Source of the DNA: JBBTRN01 sp038065175 | GTDB taxonomy: Bacteria > Patescibacteriota > Doudnabacteria > UBA920 | Assembly: GCA_038065175.1 (NCBI GenBank) | Contig: JBBTRN010000008.1 | Span: 1-21,565, forward strand | Reading direction: 5' to 3' | DNA length: 21,565 bases | In this document: positions 1 through 6,872 of the stretch, piece after piece | How positions within the stretch are numbered: position 1 is the first letter of the stretch | Layout of the letters: every line of letters begins with the position of its first letter | Position numbers and translations under genes: made by a program | The notes under the pieces: generated by a model | Told to the model about the DNA's origin: nothing | The model's database searches: none | What the model saw: the letters and a program-made list of their open reading frames with translations, nothing else

Positions 1-996
1 TTTGAAACCGACACCAATGTAATTGGCATGGCCGCGACCAACAGGCCGGAGGTTTTAGACCCCGCGCTCTTGAGACCCGGGCGTTTTGACCGCCAAGTGG
101 TTTTGGATTTGCCGGACATTAAAGACAGGGAAGCCATATTGCAAATCCACGCGAAAAATAAGCCTTTGGCCAAAGATGTGGTTTTGCGGAAAATCGCGGA
201 GCGCACCCCGGGGTTTAGCGGCGCGGATTTGGCTAATTTACTAAATGAAGCGGCGATCCTAACCGCCCGGCTGGACAAAAAGGAAGTCGGGCAATTGGAA
301 TTAAAAGAAGCCGTGGAGAAAGTCATGCTGGGTCCGCAAAGGAAAAGCCACATTTTATCTGAAAAGGAAAAAGAAGTCACCGCTTTCCACGAGGGTGGGC
401 ATGCTTTGGTTGGCTCTGTATTGCCTTTTTCCGACCCTGTGCACAAAGTTTCCATAATCTCCCGCGGCCGGGCTGCCGGCTATACAATGAAATTGCCCTT
501 AGAGGATAAACATATGCATACCCTCTCGAGCTTTTTAGACGAAATCGCGGCGCTTTTGGGAGGTTTTGCCGCAGAAAAATTGGTGTTTAAGGAATTAACC
601 ACAGGCGCTTCCAACGATTTGAAAGTTGCCACGAATATGGCAAGGAAACTGGTTATGAGCTATGGCATGAGCGAAGAATTAGGACCCATTTCGTTGGGCG
701 ATACCCAGGAAATGATTTTTTTGGGCCGCGAGATCCATGAGTCAAAAAATTATAGTGAAGAAGTGGCAAGAAAAATTGACAGCGAAGTAAGCCGGATTAT
801 GAATCAAGGGTTAAAAACCGCAATAGAGACATTAAAAAAATACCGTAGTTATTTGGATATAATAGCCAAAAAATTAATCGAGCAGGAGACTTTGGAGCAG
901 GAAGAGTTTAACGAGATTGTAAAAGATATAATTCCTGCGGGCAAAAACAAAGAGCCGGAATTCATCAATTTAGAAGCCGCGCCTTTGGCCGCGTAA
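1..996 (+). CDS. ftsH: ATP-dependent zinc metalloprotease FtsH (3' part, 5' truncated by window edge)
   Basis: Membrane-anchored AAA+ protease that degrades misfolded membrane proteins and some regulators. The frame is open from base 1, so the N-terminal membrane segments and Walker motifs lie outside the window; about 331 C-terminal residues of a usual 600-650 are seen. The visible part opens in the AAA second region of homology (ATNRPEVLDPALLRPGRFDR, with the arginine fingers). It continues through the AAA lid and reaches the zinc-protease motif HEGGH, where the family normally has HEAGH. The later TTGASNDL segment carries the third zinc ligand Asp, followed by MSYGMSEELGP typical of FtsH. 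The ATG at 28 is internal, not the start. The gene ends in TAA and is followed by the tRNA-Val promoter, so it is probably the last gene of its transcript. Confidence 0.97.
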   Translation, partial: FETDTNVIGMAATNRPEVLDPALLRPGRFDRQVVLDLPDIKDREAILQIHAKNKPLAKDVVLRKIAERTPGFSGADLANLLNEAAILTARLDKKEVGQLELKEAVEKVMLGPQRKSHILSEKEKEVTAFHEGGHALVGSVLPFSDPVHKVSIISRGRAAGYTMKLPLEDKHMHTLSSFLDEIAALLGGFAAEKLVFKELTTGASNDLKVATNMARKLVMSYGMSEELGPISLGDTQEMIFLGREIHESKNYSEEVARKIDSEVSRIMNQGLKTAIETLKKYRSYLDIIAKKLIEQETLEQEEFNEIVKDIIPAGKNKEPEFINLEAAPLAA

Positions 997-1033
997 ATGT
1001 ACTATAAAAAACCCGCTACTGTGTTATCTAAGT

Positions 1034-1061
1034 TTGATAAACCTGGCGGATTTAGTATAAT
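1034..1061 (+). promoter_or_regulatory. Sigma-70-type promoter for tRNA-Val
   Basis: TTGATA at 1034-1039 and a perfect TATAAT at 1056-1061, 16-nt spacer. The -10 ends 13 nt before the mature tRNA 5' end, so transcription would begin almost at the tRNA itself. Confidence 0.7.
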
Positions 1062-1074
1062 TATTTAGAATTAA

Positions 1075-1151
1075 GGGCGCGTAGCTCATTTGGTTAGAGC
1101 GTCTCGTTGACGTCGAGAAGGTGCTCAGTTCGAATCTGAGCGCGCCCACCA
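1075..1151 (+). tRNA. tRNA-Val (anticodon GAC), CCA encoded
   Basis: Full cloverleaf. The acceptor stem GGGCGCG (1075-1081) pairs with CGCGCCC (1141-1147), followed by discriminator A and an encoded CCA at 1149-1151. The D stem is GCTC/GAGC. The anticodon stem TCTCG/CGAGA encloses the loop TTGACGT, giving anticodon GAC at 1109-1111 (reads GUC and GUU). The variable loop is 5 nt. The T stem CTCAG/CTGAG carries the loop TTCGAAT. No intron and no mismatch in any stem. Confidence 0.97.
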
Positions 1152-1165
1152 CAGTAAATTTAAAA

Positions 1166-1265
1166 TTAAAAGCGCAAAGCGAAAAACTACATCTCAAAAT
1201 TTAAAATTATTTAAAGGAGTTTTGAGTTTCAAGCTGTAGTTTTACATTTTTCGTTTTACGTTTTA
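1166..1265 (+). repeat. Imperfect intergenic inverted repeat upstream of rnc
   Basis: The left arm (1166-1199, words such as AAAGCGAAAAACTAC) is mirrored by the right arm (1220-1265, GTAGTTTT...TTTTTCGTTTTACG). The inner stem is CTCAAAA (1193-1199) with TTTTGAG (1220-1226). It ends 8 bp before the rnc start codon. Related words recur inside trmD at 7980-8008. Confidence 0.6.
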
Positions 1266-1273
1266 GGCTTCGA

Positions 1274-1966
1274 ATGCCCAGCATCAACCAAGAAGAATTA
1301 GAAGCGATTCTTCAAACCAAAATTAATAACCCTGACCATTACCTTTCGGCTTTTACTCACAGGTCGTATTTAAACGAAAATCGGGGGTTTCATTTGCCCC
1401 ATAATGAGCGCCTGGAATTTTTAGGCGACGCGGTTTTGGAATTGTGCGCCACGGAATATTTATACAAAAATTACTCCCACCCCGAAGGCGAGCTGACTAA
1501 TTTCCGTTCGGCTTTGGTAAATTACAAAATGCTGTCTTCTATTGCCAGCCGTTTGGGGTTTGAAAAATTTTTGCTTATGAGCCGAGGTGAAGCCAAAGAC
1601 ACCGGCCGGGCCAGGCAGGTCATTTTGGCTAACTGTATAGAAGCGGTTATTGGCGCAATGTATTTAGACAGCGGCTATCAGGCTTGTACTAATTTTATAG
1701 CCCGGGAAATTTTAAAAGAGCTTGATAATATTATAGAAGACGGCAAATATCTGGATCCAAAATCACGGCTTCAGGAGATGGTTCAGGAAAAGTCCGGCAT
1801 TACCCCCCATTATGGGGTCATGAGTGAAACCGGTCCCGACCATAATAAATCTTTCGTGGTCGCGGCATTTGTGGGCAACGAGGAAGTCGGCAGGGGCACT
1901 GGCCCTAGTAAACAGGAAGGGGAAGTGGCGGCCGCGGAGGATACATTAAAGAAAGGCAATTTTTAA
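1274..1966 (+). CDS. rnc: Ribonuclease III
   Basis: Double-stranded-RNA endonuclease for rRNA precursor processing and mRNA decay; cytoplasmic. It has 230 residues, the usual length. The signature NERLEFLGDAVLEL is present, with catalytic Asp52 of LGDAVLE and the second acidic residue Glu123 in the NCIEAVIGAMYLD segment. The C-terminal third (from about residue 160, DPKSRLQEMVQE) is a dsRNA-binding domain. It ends in a GPSKQEGEVAAAED segment that departs slightly from the usual K-x-A-E-x-x-A pattern. There is no clear ribosome-binding site in front of the ATG. The rnc-smc order is the one known from Gram-positive bacteria. Confidence 0.97.
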   Translation: MPSINQEELEAILQTKINNPDHYLSAFTHRSYLNENRGFHLPHNERLEFLGDAVLELCATEYLYKNYSHPEGELTNFRSALVNYKMLSSIASRLGFEKFLLMSRGEAKDTGRARQVILANCIEAVIGAMYLDSGYQACTNFIAREILKELDNIIEDGKYLDPKSRLQEMVQEKSGITPHYGVMSETGPDHNKSFVVAAFVGNEEVGRGTGPSKQEGEVAAAEDTLKKGNF

Positions 1967-1970
1967 TGCC

Positions 1971-2055
1971 GAATTACTAATTTCTAATCAACTCCCAAAT
2001 TTTTAATTTTGAAATTGGGCATTAGGCATTGATTAGGAATTAGATATTAGTAATT
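1971..2055 (+). repeat. Intergenic inverted repeat between rnc and smc
   Basis: Left arm 1971-1990 (GAATTACTAATTTCTAATCA) is mirrored by 2030-2055 (TGATTAGG...TTAGTAATT). The inner stem is CCCAAATTT (1994-2002) with AAATTGGG (2012-2019). It is built from variants of the word CTAAT. Positions 2056-2115 are AT-rich with nothing else recognised and no Shine-Dalgarno site for smc. Confidence 0.65.
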
Positions 2056-2115
2056 AGAAATTTGCAGTTTTTAATATATTAACAAGCAACAAAGAAATCA
2101 AAATTTTGAAATAAA

Positions 2116-4743
2116 ATGTATCTTAAGAGACTTGATATTCACGGGTTTAAAAGTTTTGCGCAAAAGACCACTCTTGAATTTGGCCCTGGGATGACTGCGG
2201 TCGTGGGACCGAACGGTTCGGGTAAAAGTAATGTGGCGGATAGTTTGCGCTGGGTATTGGGCGAGCAGTCGGCAAAAATTATTCGCGGCAAAAAAGCGGA
2301 TGATGTAATTTTTGCCGGGAGCGACAAAAAAGCACGTTTGGGCTTGGCGGAAGTTTTCGCCACTTTTGACAATGTTGACCGCCGCATCCCCTTAGACGCG
2401 GCTGAAGTTTCCATAGGCAGGCGGATAGACCGAGCCGGCAATAGCGAATATTTGCTTAACGGCGCGCAAGTCCGCTTGCTTGACATTATTGATCTTGTTT
2501 TAAAATCTAATATAGGCACTTCGCGTTATACGGTTATTGGCCAGGGCGCTATTGACCAAATGATTTTAGCCGGTTCGGTAGAAGTAAAAAATATATTAGA
2601 TGAAGCCAGCGGCGTAAAAACTTACTATATTCGCCGTGAAAAAACCTTAAGGCGGCTGGAAGCGACCGCGCAGAATTTAATGCGCGCCGAAGATTTAATC
2701 GCCGAAATCGCGCCTCGTTTGAGAAGTTTAAGGCGGCAGGCAAAAAGATTGGAAGAAAGGGCAGTTGTCGAACAGGAATTGAAAATATACCAGAGGGAGT
2801 ATTTCGGCAAGGTTTATTGGAGCTTAAAAGAGGTTATAGATAAATTTGTAAATGAACTTGCCATTTATGAAGGAAGGAAAAACAAAATAGAGGGAGACCT
2901 AAAGTCCCTGCAAATAAAGGCTGAAAAGGAAGAAACCGGCAAAAACGGCATTTTTGGGCAGTTTAAGGAAATCCAGGCAGAATTAGGCAAGCTCCAGGAC
3001 AAAAAAAATAAACTCTTGGAAGATTTGAGCATGGTGAGGGGTAAAATGCAAAGCCAAAAAGTTGCCGGGGTAATTGACATGAAAACTTTACAGGTGGAAA
3101 TGCACCAGCTTAAGTCAAAAGAAGGGGAGCTGTCGGGGAAAATTACCGAAGTTGAAAAGCAGGAACAGCAAAATACGACTGACTTAACTAAAATCGCGGG
3201 GCATCTGGAAGCGCTTAATAAAAAATTAGAAAAGTTGTACGAATTTTTGCAAAACCCGAACACCGTGGATTGGGAAGGCTTTAACCGCGAGTTAGTAATT
3301 TTAGAGGGTTTAGTAGAAGCCTTTTACGAAAAAATTAACAGCGGTAAGCCCTGGGAAGAGGTTAGGTTGTCCATAGAGTCCTTTAAAGGCAATTTTGTTA
3401 AATTTAAAGAATTTGTAGGCAAGTCTTTCAGGGATCCCCAGGCGGCTGCCAATTTGCAGGGCGAACTGAAAAAAGTTTTGCGGGAAAAAGAAGTATTAAG
3501 TTCTAAAGTCCAGGAATTGGAACTGGATTTGTCTAAGAATAAAATTACTTTGGAATTTTTGCTTAAAGAGAAGCAAAAATTATCGCAGGAAAAATTGCAT
3601 TTGGATTTGGAATTAAAGAAATCGGGCAGCGCTAATCTTGACGAGTTCGTTAAAAGTTTAATCTCAGACGAAGACCAAATTAAAAAAGAAGTTGAAGGCT
3701 TGTCCGGGGAAATTGCAAAATTGGAGGAATTATTTAAAAAACAGCAAATTGAGCAGGAAGCCAAACAGTCATTTTTGCACGAACTGGAGTCGCAATTGCG
3801 CAAAAAACATGATGAGCTTTCTAGGGTAAAAGATGAAATTTCAAAAATCCAAATTGAAAAGGCAAAGGTTGACACCCAAAACCAGGTTCTATTTGAGGAG
3901 ATTGAAAGGATTTTGGGCGAGGCTGATAGAGCGGTTATCCGGGAGAAAAAGACGGAAGGCGGGACGCCGGATTTGGAGAGTAAAATAATGAAGCTGCGCC
4001 AGCAGCTGGACGCAATTGGAGGCATGGATGAGTTGACCCTAAAAGAATACCAGGAGACCGAAAAACGTTACCAGACTTTGGGCGGGCAAATCGCTGACTT
4101 AAAAAAAAGTATGCTTGATTTACGGGGCATAATGGATGAGTTAGACGCACAAATTAAAGTAAAATTCAACCAGGCATTCCATAAGATTAACGAAAAGTTT
4201 GAACATTATTTCCGAATACTATTTAACGGCGGCAGGGCGTATTTGGGGCTGATTAAAGCTGATGAGCGGCTCTCCGCCGACGCTAAAGCTATGGCGGACG
4301 GATCGGAGGATGCTATAAAAGATAAATCAAATATCCTCCGACCGGAGGAGAAAATAGTTCAAAAGTACGAGAAGGGCGGTTCAAACATTATCGGCGTAGA
4401 CATAAAAGCCACTCCGCCAGGGAAAAAGCTAACTCATATCCAGGCTCTTTCTGGTGGTGAAAGATCGCTTACATCTATTGCTCTTTTATGCGCATTACTC
4501 ACTTGCTTCCCATCTCCTTTTGTCGTGCTAGATGAAGTTGACGCGGCTTTAGACGATGCTAACACCATTCGTTTTGCCCAAATTTTAGTTAGCCTTTCCA
4601 AAACTACCCAATTTGTGACCATTACCCATAACCGCGAAACCATGGCGCACGCGAATATCCTTTACGGCGTGACCATGGGAGACGATGGGGTGAGCAAACT
4701 ACTTAGCGTAAAGCTAGAACAAGCGAAAGTTTACGCTAAGTAA
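2116..4743 (+). CDS. smc: Chromosome segregation protein SMC (short, no recognisable hinge)
   Basis: ATPase that organises and segregates the chromosome. N-terminal head: Walker A GPNGSGKS at residues 31-38, then GQGAIDQMI and DEASGV segments. C-terminal head: ABC signature LSGGE at 778-782 and Walker B VVLDEVD with Asp806/Glu807. Long coiled coils lie at about 175-375 and 445-690. Length is 875 residues, against about 1150-1200 for typical bacterial SMC. The middle (about 376-445, with NPNTVDWEGF) looks helical, and I do not see the Gly-rich hinge fold. Residues about 716-757 are an extra segment, apparently repeat-derived, between the GGRAYLGLIKAD strand and the IKATPPGKK loop. No scpA/scpB is in the window. 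An SMC-like RecN/SbcC-type protein was considered; the FKSF and PPGKK motifs favour SMC. Confidence 0.9.
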   Translation: MYLKRLDIHGFKSFAQKTTLEFGPGMTAVVGPNGSGKSNVADSLRWVLGEQSAKIIRGKKADDVIFAGSDKKARLGLAEVFATFDNVDRRIPLDAAEVSIGRRIDRAGNSEYLLNGAQVRLLDIIDLVLKSNIGTSRYTVIGQGAIDQMILAGSVEVKNILDEASGVKTYYIRREKTLRRLEATAQNLMRAEDLIAEIAPRLRSLRRQAKRLEERAVVEQELKIYQREYFGKVYWSLKEVIDKFVNELAIYEGRKNKIEGDLKSLQIKAEKEETGKNGIFGQFKEIQAELGKLQDKKNKLLEDLSMVRGKMQSQKVAGVIDMKTLQVEMHQLKSKEGELSGKITEVEKQEQQNTTDLTKIAGHLEALNKKLEKLYEFLQNPNTVDWEGFNRELVILEGLVEAFYEKINSGKPWEEVRLSIESFKGNFVKFKEFVGKSFRDPQAAANLQGELKKVLREKEVLSSKVQELELDLSKNKITLEFLLKEKQKLSQEKLHLDLELKKSGSANLDEFVKSLISDEDQIKKEVEGLSGEIAKLEELFKKQQIEQEAKQSFLHELESQLRKKHDELSRVKDEISKIQIEKAKVDTQNQVLFEEIERILGEADRAVIREKKTEGGTPDLESKIMKLRQQLDAIGGMDELTLKEYQETEKRYQTLGGQIADLKKSMLDLRGIMDELDAQIKVKFNQAFHKINEKFEHYFRILFNGGRAYLGLIKADERLSADAKAMADGSEDAIKDKSNILRPEEKIVQKYEKGGSNIIGVDIKATPPGKKLTHIQALSGGERSLTSIALLCALLTCFPSPFVVLDEVDAALDDANTIRFAQILVSLSKTTQFVTITHNRETMAHANILYGVTMGDDGVSKLLSVKLEQAKVYAK
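4273..4349 (+). repeat. In-frame palindromic repeats inside smc
   Basis: TCCGCC (4273-4278) pairs with GGCGGA (4293-4298) around GACGCTAAAGCTAT. A second palindrome is TCCTCCG (4334-4340) AC CGGAGGA (4343-4349). The first resembles the unit in the rpsP tail (CCGCTGAAGCTACGGCGGAC). Together they encode an extra polar stretch of the C-terminal SMC head. Confidence 0.55.
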
Positions 4744-4850
4744 ATGTCAAATATCAAATTACAAATTCCAAATGAATGACAAATGTTTTAATTTTAAAAT
4801 TGGAAATTAGGATTTTATTTGACATTTGAAATTTGGAATTTGAAATTGTA
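4744..4850 (+). repeat. Intergenic inverted repeat (AAATTTC/GAAATTT family)
   Basis: The left arm starts at 4744 (AATGTCAAATATCAAATTAC) and is mirrored by 4810-4850 (GACATTTGAAATTTGGAATT and on). It fills the whole smc-dedA gap and ends 6 bp before the dedA ATG. The same word family recurs at 18361-18436 and, in coding frame, in trmD at 7611-7670. Confidence 0.7.
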
Positions 4851-4855
4851 TCGAC

Positions 4856-5485
4856 ATGATTGAACATATCATTTATATCCTCACCAACTTCATAGTAGAT
4901 ATCATCTCAACCCTCGGTTACCCCGGGGTCGCGTTATTGATGGCTATAGAAAGCGCGTGTATTCCTTTACCCAGCGAAATTATTGCGCCATTTGCCGGCT
5001 ATTTGGTTTTTCTTGACCGCTTCACGCTTTGGGGTGTGGCGTTGGCAGGCGGCGTTGGAAGTATGCTAGGCAGTTTCGTAACTTATGAAATCGGCAAATT
5101 CGGCGGCCGGCCAATTATAGAAAAGTATGGGAAATACATTTTGATATCCAGGCGCGATTTGGAAATGGCTGATAGGTTTTTTGCCAAATACGGCAACCTT
5201 TCCACCTTCATTGGCCGTTTGCTCCCTGTTGTGCGTACTTTTATATCCCTGCCCGCGGGCATTGCCCGCGTACCCCGCGTGCCGTTTTTAATTTATTCTT
5301 TTGTGGGTTCGGTAATTTGGACTTATATTCTAGCCTACTTCGGCATGAAGCTGGGGGAGAACTGGAATACCCTCCGCGATAAATTGCATGGGTTTGATGT
5401 GGCGATTATTATTTTAATTTTGCTTGGGGGCGTGTGGTGGGTGTGGAGGCATGTTAAATATGCGAGACAAGAAGCGAGTAGTTAG
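4856..5485 (+). CDS. DedA-family membrane protein (SNARE-associated/VTT domain)
   Basis: Integral membrane protein of the DedA superfamily, whose members act in polyprenyl-phosphate or phospholipid translocation and membrane homeostasis; the substrate here is not known. It has 209 residues, normal for the family. Family hallmarks seen: the re-entrant-loop segment ESACIPLPSEIIAPFAG near residues 28-44, with the conserved Glu and P-x-P-S-E, and GRLLPVVRTFISLPAG in the second half, with the essential arginines. Hydrophobic helices follow, including a C-terminal anchor IIILILLGGVWWVW. It stands alone between a repeat and a minus-strand gene; the start codon has no ribosome-binding site. Confidence 0.93.
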   Translation: MIEHIIYILTNFIVDIISTLGYPGVALLMAIESACIPLPSEIIAPFAGYLVFLDRFTLWGVALAGGVGSMLGSFVTYEIGKFGGRPIIEKYGKYILISRRDLEMADRFFAKYGNLSTFIGRLLPVVRTFISLPAGIARVPRVPFLIYSFVGSVIWTYILAYFGMKLGENWNTLRDKLHGFDVAIIILILLGGVWWVWRHVKYARQEASS

Positions 5486-5510
5486 TAGTGGGTAGTAAGT
5501 AGCCAGAAAA

Positions 5511-5538
5511 ATAAAAAGACCAGTGCTGTTTGCACTGG
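5511..5538 (-). terminator. Rho-independent terminator for the minus-strand orphan gene
   Basis: Stem CCAGTGC (5520-5526) / GCACTGG (5532-5538), 5-nt loop. On the minus strand it is followed by TC and TTTTT (plus-strand A run 5513-5517). A second GC-rich hairpin, CGGCGCG (5547-5553) / CGCGCCG (5564-5570), lies between the stop codon and this terminator. Confidence 0.75.
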
Positions 5539-5591
5539 CCTACGAGCGGCGCGTCCCGATTAGCGCGCCGTGGTTTTCACTTAGTCTAGGA

Positions 5592-5879
5592 TCAGAGGCA
5601 AAATTTAAAGTCCCATTCCCCCGCCCTTCCCGTTACTTCGGGGGGTTTATTAGCCCCTGGCCACTCACTGAGACAGGCATGGCCCGTGAGTTGTACTGAT
5701 CTTACCCCTTCGTGGAGCGTTAGGGTAAAATAGAAAACTTGTGACATGGAGTTCATGTCCGTACCCCAATCGCCAGCCCGTAGTTCACTCGTTGACCCTG
5801 CTTGAGGACAGTTGTATTGCTCTTTAGCCAGGCTGGTGATGTTCATCATCATCAGGCTTTTCAAAGTCTCTTGATCCAT
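5592..5879 (-). CDS. Orphan hypothetical protein, 95 aa
   Basis: I do not recognise the protein. Residues 1-22 look helical and Met-rich (ETLKSLMMMNITSLAKEQ). The rest looks beta-rich (VFYFTLTLHEGVRSVQLTGH), with cysteines near 24, 69 and 94 and no membrane segment. Support for a real gene is contextual. A Shine-Dalgarno-like AAGAAGGG lies just upstream of the ATG, a plausible promoter lies at 5919-5947, and a clear terminator follows the TGA stop. It is the only gene on this strand apart from sodA and stands alone. Its composition seems more GC-rich than the flanks, so recent acquisition is possible. The alternative is a structured RNA that happens to have an open frame. Confidence 0.55.
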   Translation of the reverse strand: MDQETLKSLMMMNITSLAKEQYNCPQAGSTSELRAGDWGTDMNSMSQVFYFTLTLHEGVRSVQLTGHACLSEWPGANKPPEVTGRAGEWDFKFCL

Positions 5880-5918
5880 TTTTCCCTTCTTTCGTTGCCT
5901 AGTTGGCTTGTACGGAAA

Positions 5919-5947
5919 AGCCTAGCAAATTAAAAGGAGAGAGTCAA
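5919..5947 (-). promoter_or_regulatory. Putative extended -10 promoter for the minus-strand orphan
   Basis: Read on the minus strand: TTGACT (5947-5942), 17-nt spacer ending in TGC, then TAGGCT (5924-5919). The -10 is poor but has the extended TGn element and ideal spacing. Confidence 0.45.
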
Positions 5948-5948
5948 T

Positions 5949-5996
5949 GTTTGCATTTTTTTGTTATTTAAAATCCATAAGTTTGCATTTTTTTGT
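5949..5996 (+). repeat. 16-bp perfect direct repeat
   Basis: GTTTGCATTTTTTTGT occurs at 5949-5964 and again at 5981-5996, 16 bp apart, immediately before the palindromic element at 5995-6078. Confidence 0.8.
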
Positions 5997-6078
5997 CATT
6001 GCGAGTGCATCCGAAGCAATCTATTCTAGTTTAGGCTTAGATTGCTTCGTCGTCGGCTGCACTCCTCCTCGCAATGAC
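5995..6078 (+). repeat. Palindromic interspersed element (GTCATTGCGAG family)
   Basis: Outer arms GTCATTGCGAG (5995-6005) and CTCGCAATGAC (6068-6078). Inner arms CGAAGCAATCTA (6012-6023) and TAGATTGCTTCG (6038-6049). Elements of this wording are known as dispersed repeats in many environmental bacterial genomes. Between it and rpsP (6079-6195) I see only AT-rich sequence with words like ATCTGTG that belong to the repeat family at 16947-17040. Confidence 0.8.
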
Positions 6079-6195
6079 AGCGAGTTGCTTGCTGGTTGAC
6101 GGGGAAGATGGATGATGGTATTATATCTGAGCATTTATTAATTGATTGCTGGTAAGTATCTGCGACATCAGTGCTTATCTGTGTATCTGTGGACT

Positions 6196-6660
6196 ATGTT
6201 AACAATAAGACTACAACGAACCGGCAAAAGGAATCAGGCGGATTTTAGGATTGTTTTGGCGGAAAAAGAAGCGCCGGTAAAAAAGAAGCATTTGGAAGTT
6301 TTGGGAAGCTTTAATCCAAGAAGCAAAGCTTTTAAGGTTAATGACGAAAGGGTAAAATATTGGATTTCCCAAAGAGTGGAAATCAGCCCCACGGTGCATA
6401 ATCTTTTTGTAACCAAAGGTTTGGTGGAAGGCGCGAAAGTTAAAGCTTTTAATACACCGAAGAAAGCCCCGGAAGCCGCAGCTCCAGTTGCCGCACCAGC
6501 ATCAGCAACCGAAATTTTAGCATCACCCCAAGCTTCTGCAGAACCGGTAGTCGAGCAAGTTGTGGCATCCACCTCCGCTGAAGCTACGGCGGACAAGTCA
6601 GGTGGATCAGAAAAATCAGAAAAATCGGATCAGACAACAGAGGCATCAAAAACAGAATAG
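6196..6660 (+). CDS. rpsP: 30S ribosomal protein S16 with long C-terminal tail
   Basis: Component of the 30S subunit body. Start set at the ATG of MLTIRLQRTGKRNQADFRIV, where the family begins; an upstream in-frame ATG at 6142 would add 18 unrelated residues encoded by repeat-like DNA. Residues 1-86 are a complete S16 core (VLGSFNPR, VNDERVKYWISQ, VHNLFVTKGLVEGA). Residues 87-154 are a low-complexity Ala/Pro/Ser/Glu tail absent from typical 80-90 residue S16. The end of the tail is encoded by repeat units. No Shine-Dalgarno site is seen. It is the first gene of the rpsP-khpA-trmD-rplS block, but a strong promoter after it (6696-6723) can drive khpA separately. Confidence 0.96.
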   Translation: MLTIRLQRTGKRNQADFRIVLAEKEAPVKKKHLEVLGSFNPRSKAFKVNDERVKYWISQRVEISPTVHNLFVTKGLVEGAKVKAFNTPKKAPEAAAPVAAPASATEILASPQASAEPVVEQVVASTSAEATADKSGGSEKSEKSDQTTEASKTE

Positions 6661-6690
6661 TCTGATTAGTCTGATGTTCCGATTCATCCG
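6571..6690 (+). repeat. Repeat units at the 3' end of rpsP, spanning the stop codon
   Basis: CCGCTGAAGCTACGGCGGAC (about 6574-6593) matches the unit in smc. It is followed by ATCAGAAAAATCAGAAAAAT words (from 6606), mirrored after the stop codon by TCTGATTAGTCTGATGTTCC (6661-6680). The stop codon lies inside the inverted repeat, so the repeat supplies both the last residues and the 3' flank. Confidence 0.55.
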
Positions 6691-6695
6691 GACAA

Positions 6696-6723
6696 TTGAC
6701 ATCAATTATAAATTGGTTATAAT
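6696..6723 (+). promoter_or_regulatory. Near-consensus sigma-70 promoter upstream of khpA
   Basis: Perfect TTGACA (6696-6701) and perfect TATAAT (6718-6723), 16-nt spacer. Predicted start is near 6730, giving a leader of about 140 nt before khpA. Confidence 0.8.
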
Positions 6724-6750
6724 AACCCCAAGATAGCAAAGAAGCTAATG

Positions 6751-6795
6751 GTCCGCCTTCGTCCGTCCCGCCTAAGGCGGACGGACTACGGCGGA
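6751..6795 (+). repeat. GC-rich hairpin in the khpA leader (TCCGCC..GGCGGA family)
   Basis: Outer TCCGCC (6752-6757) / GGCGGA (6790-6795). Inner GTCCGTCCCGCC (6761-6772) / GGCGGACGGAC (6776-6786) with one bulged C and loop TAA. A weak CTATA/TATAG hairpin follows at about 6802-6818. The family recurs near 11343, 17329 and 21150. Confidence 0.7.
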
Positions 6796-6872
6796 TGACC
6801 CCTATAGAATTTTTATAGAGGTTGGTCAAAAGGTCGAAGCAGAAAAATCAGCTATCAGAAATATCAGAATAT

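Noticed and set aside
2139..4025. Several minus-strand open frames opposite smc
   Set aside because: They mirror the SMC coding strand, are Ser/Phe/Leu-rich like typical antisense shadows, and have no ribosome-binding sites or domain motifs.
6142..6195. Upstream ATG extending S16 by 18 residues
   Set aside because: The extra residues have no similarity to S16, the DNA is repeat-like, and the family starts at 6196.
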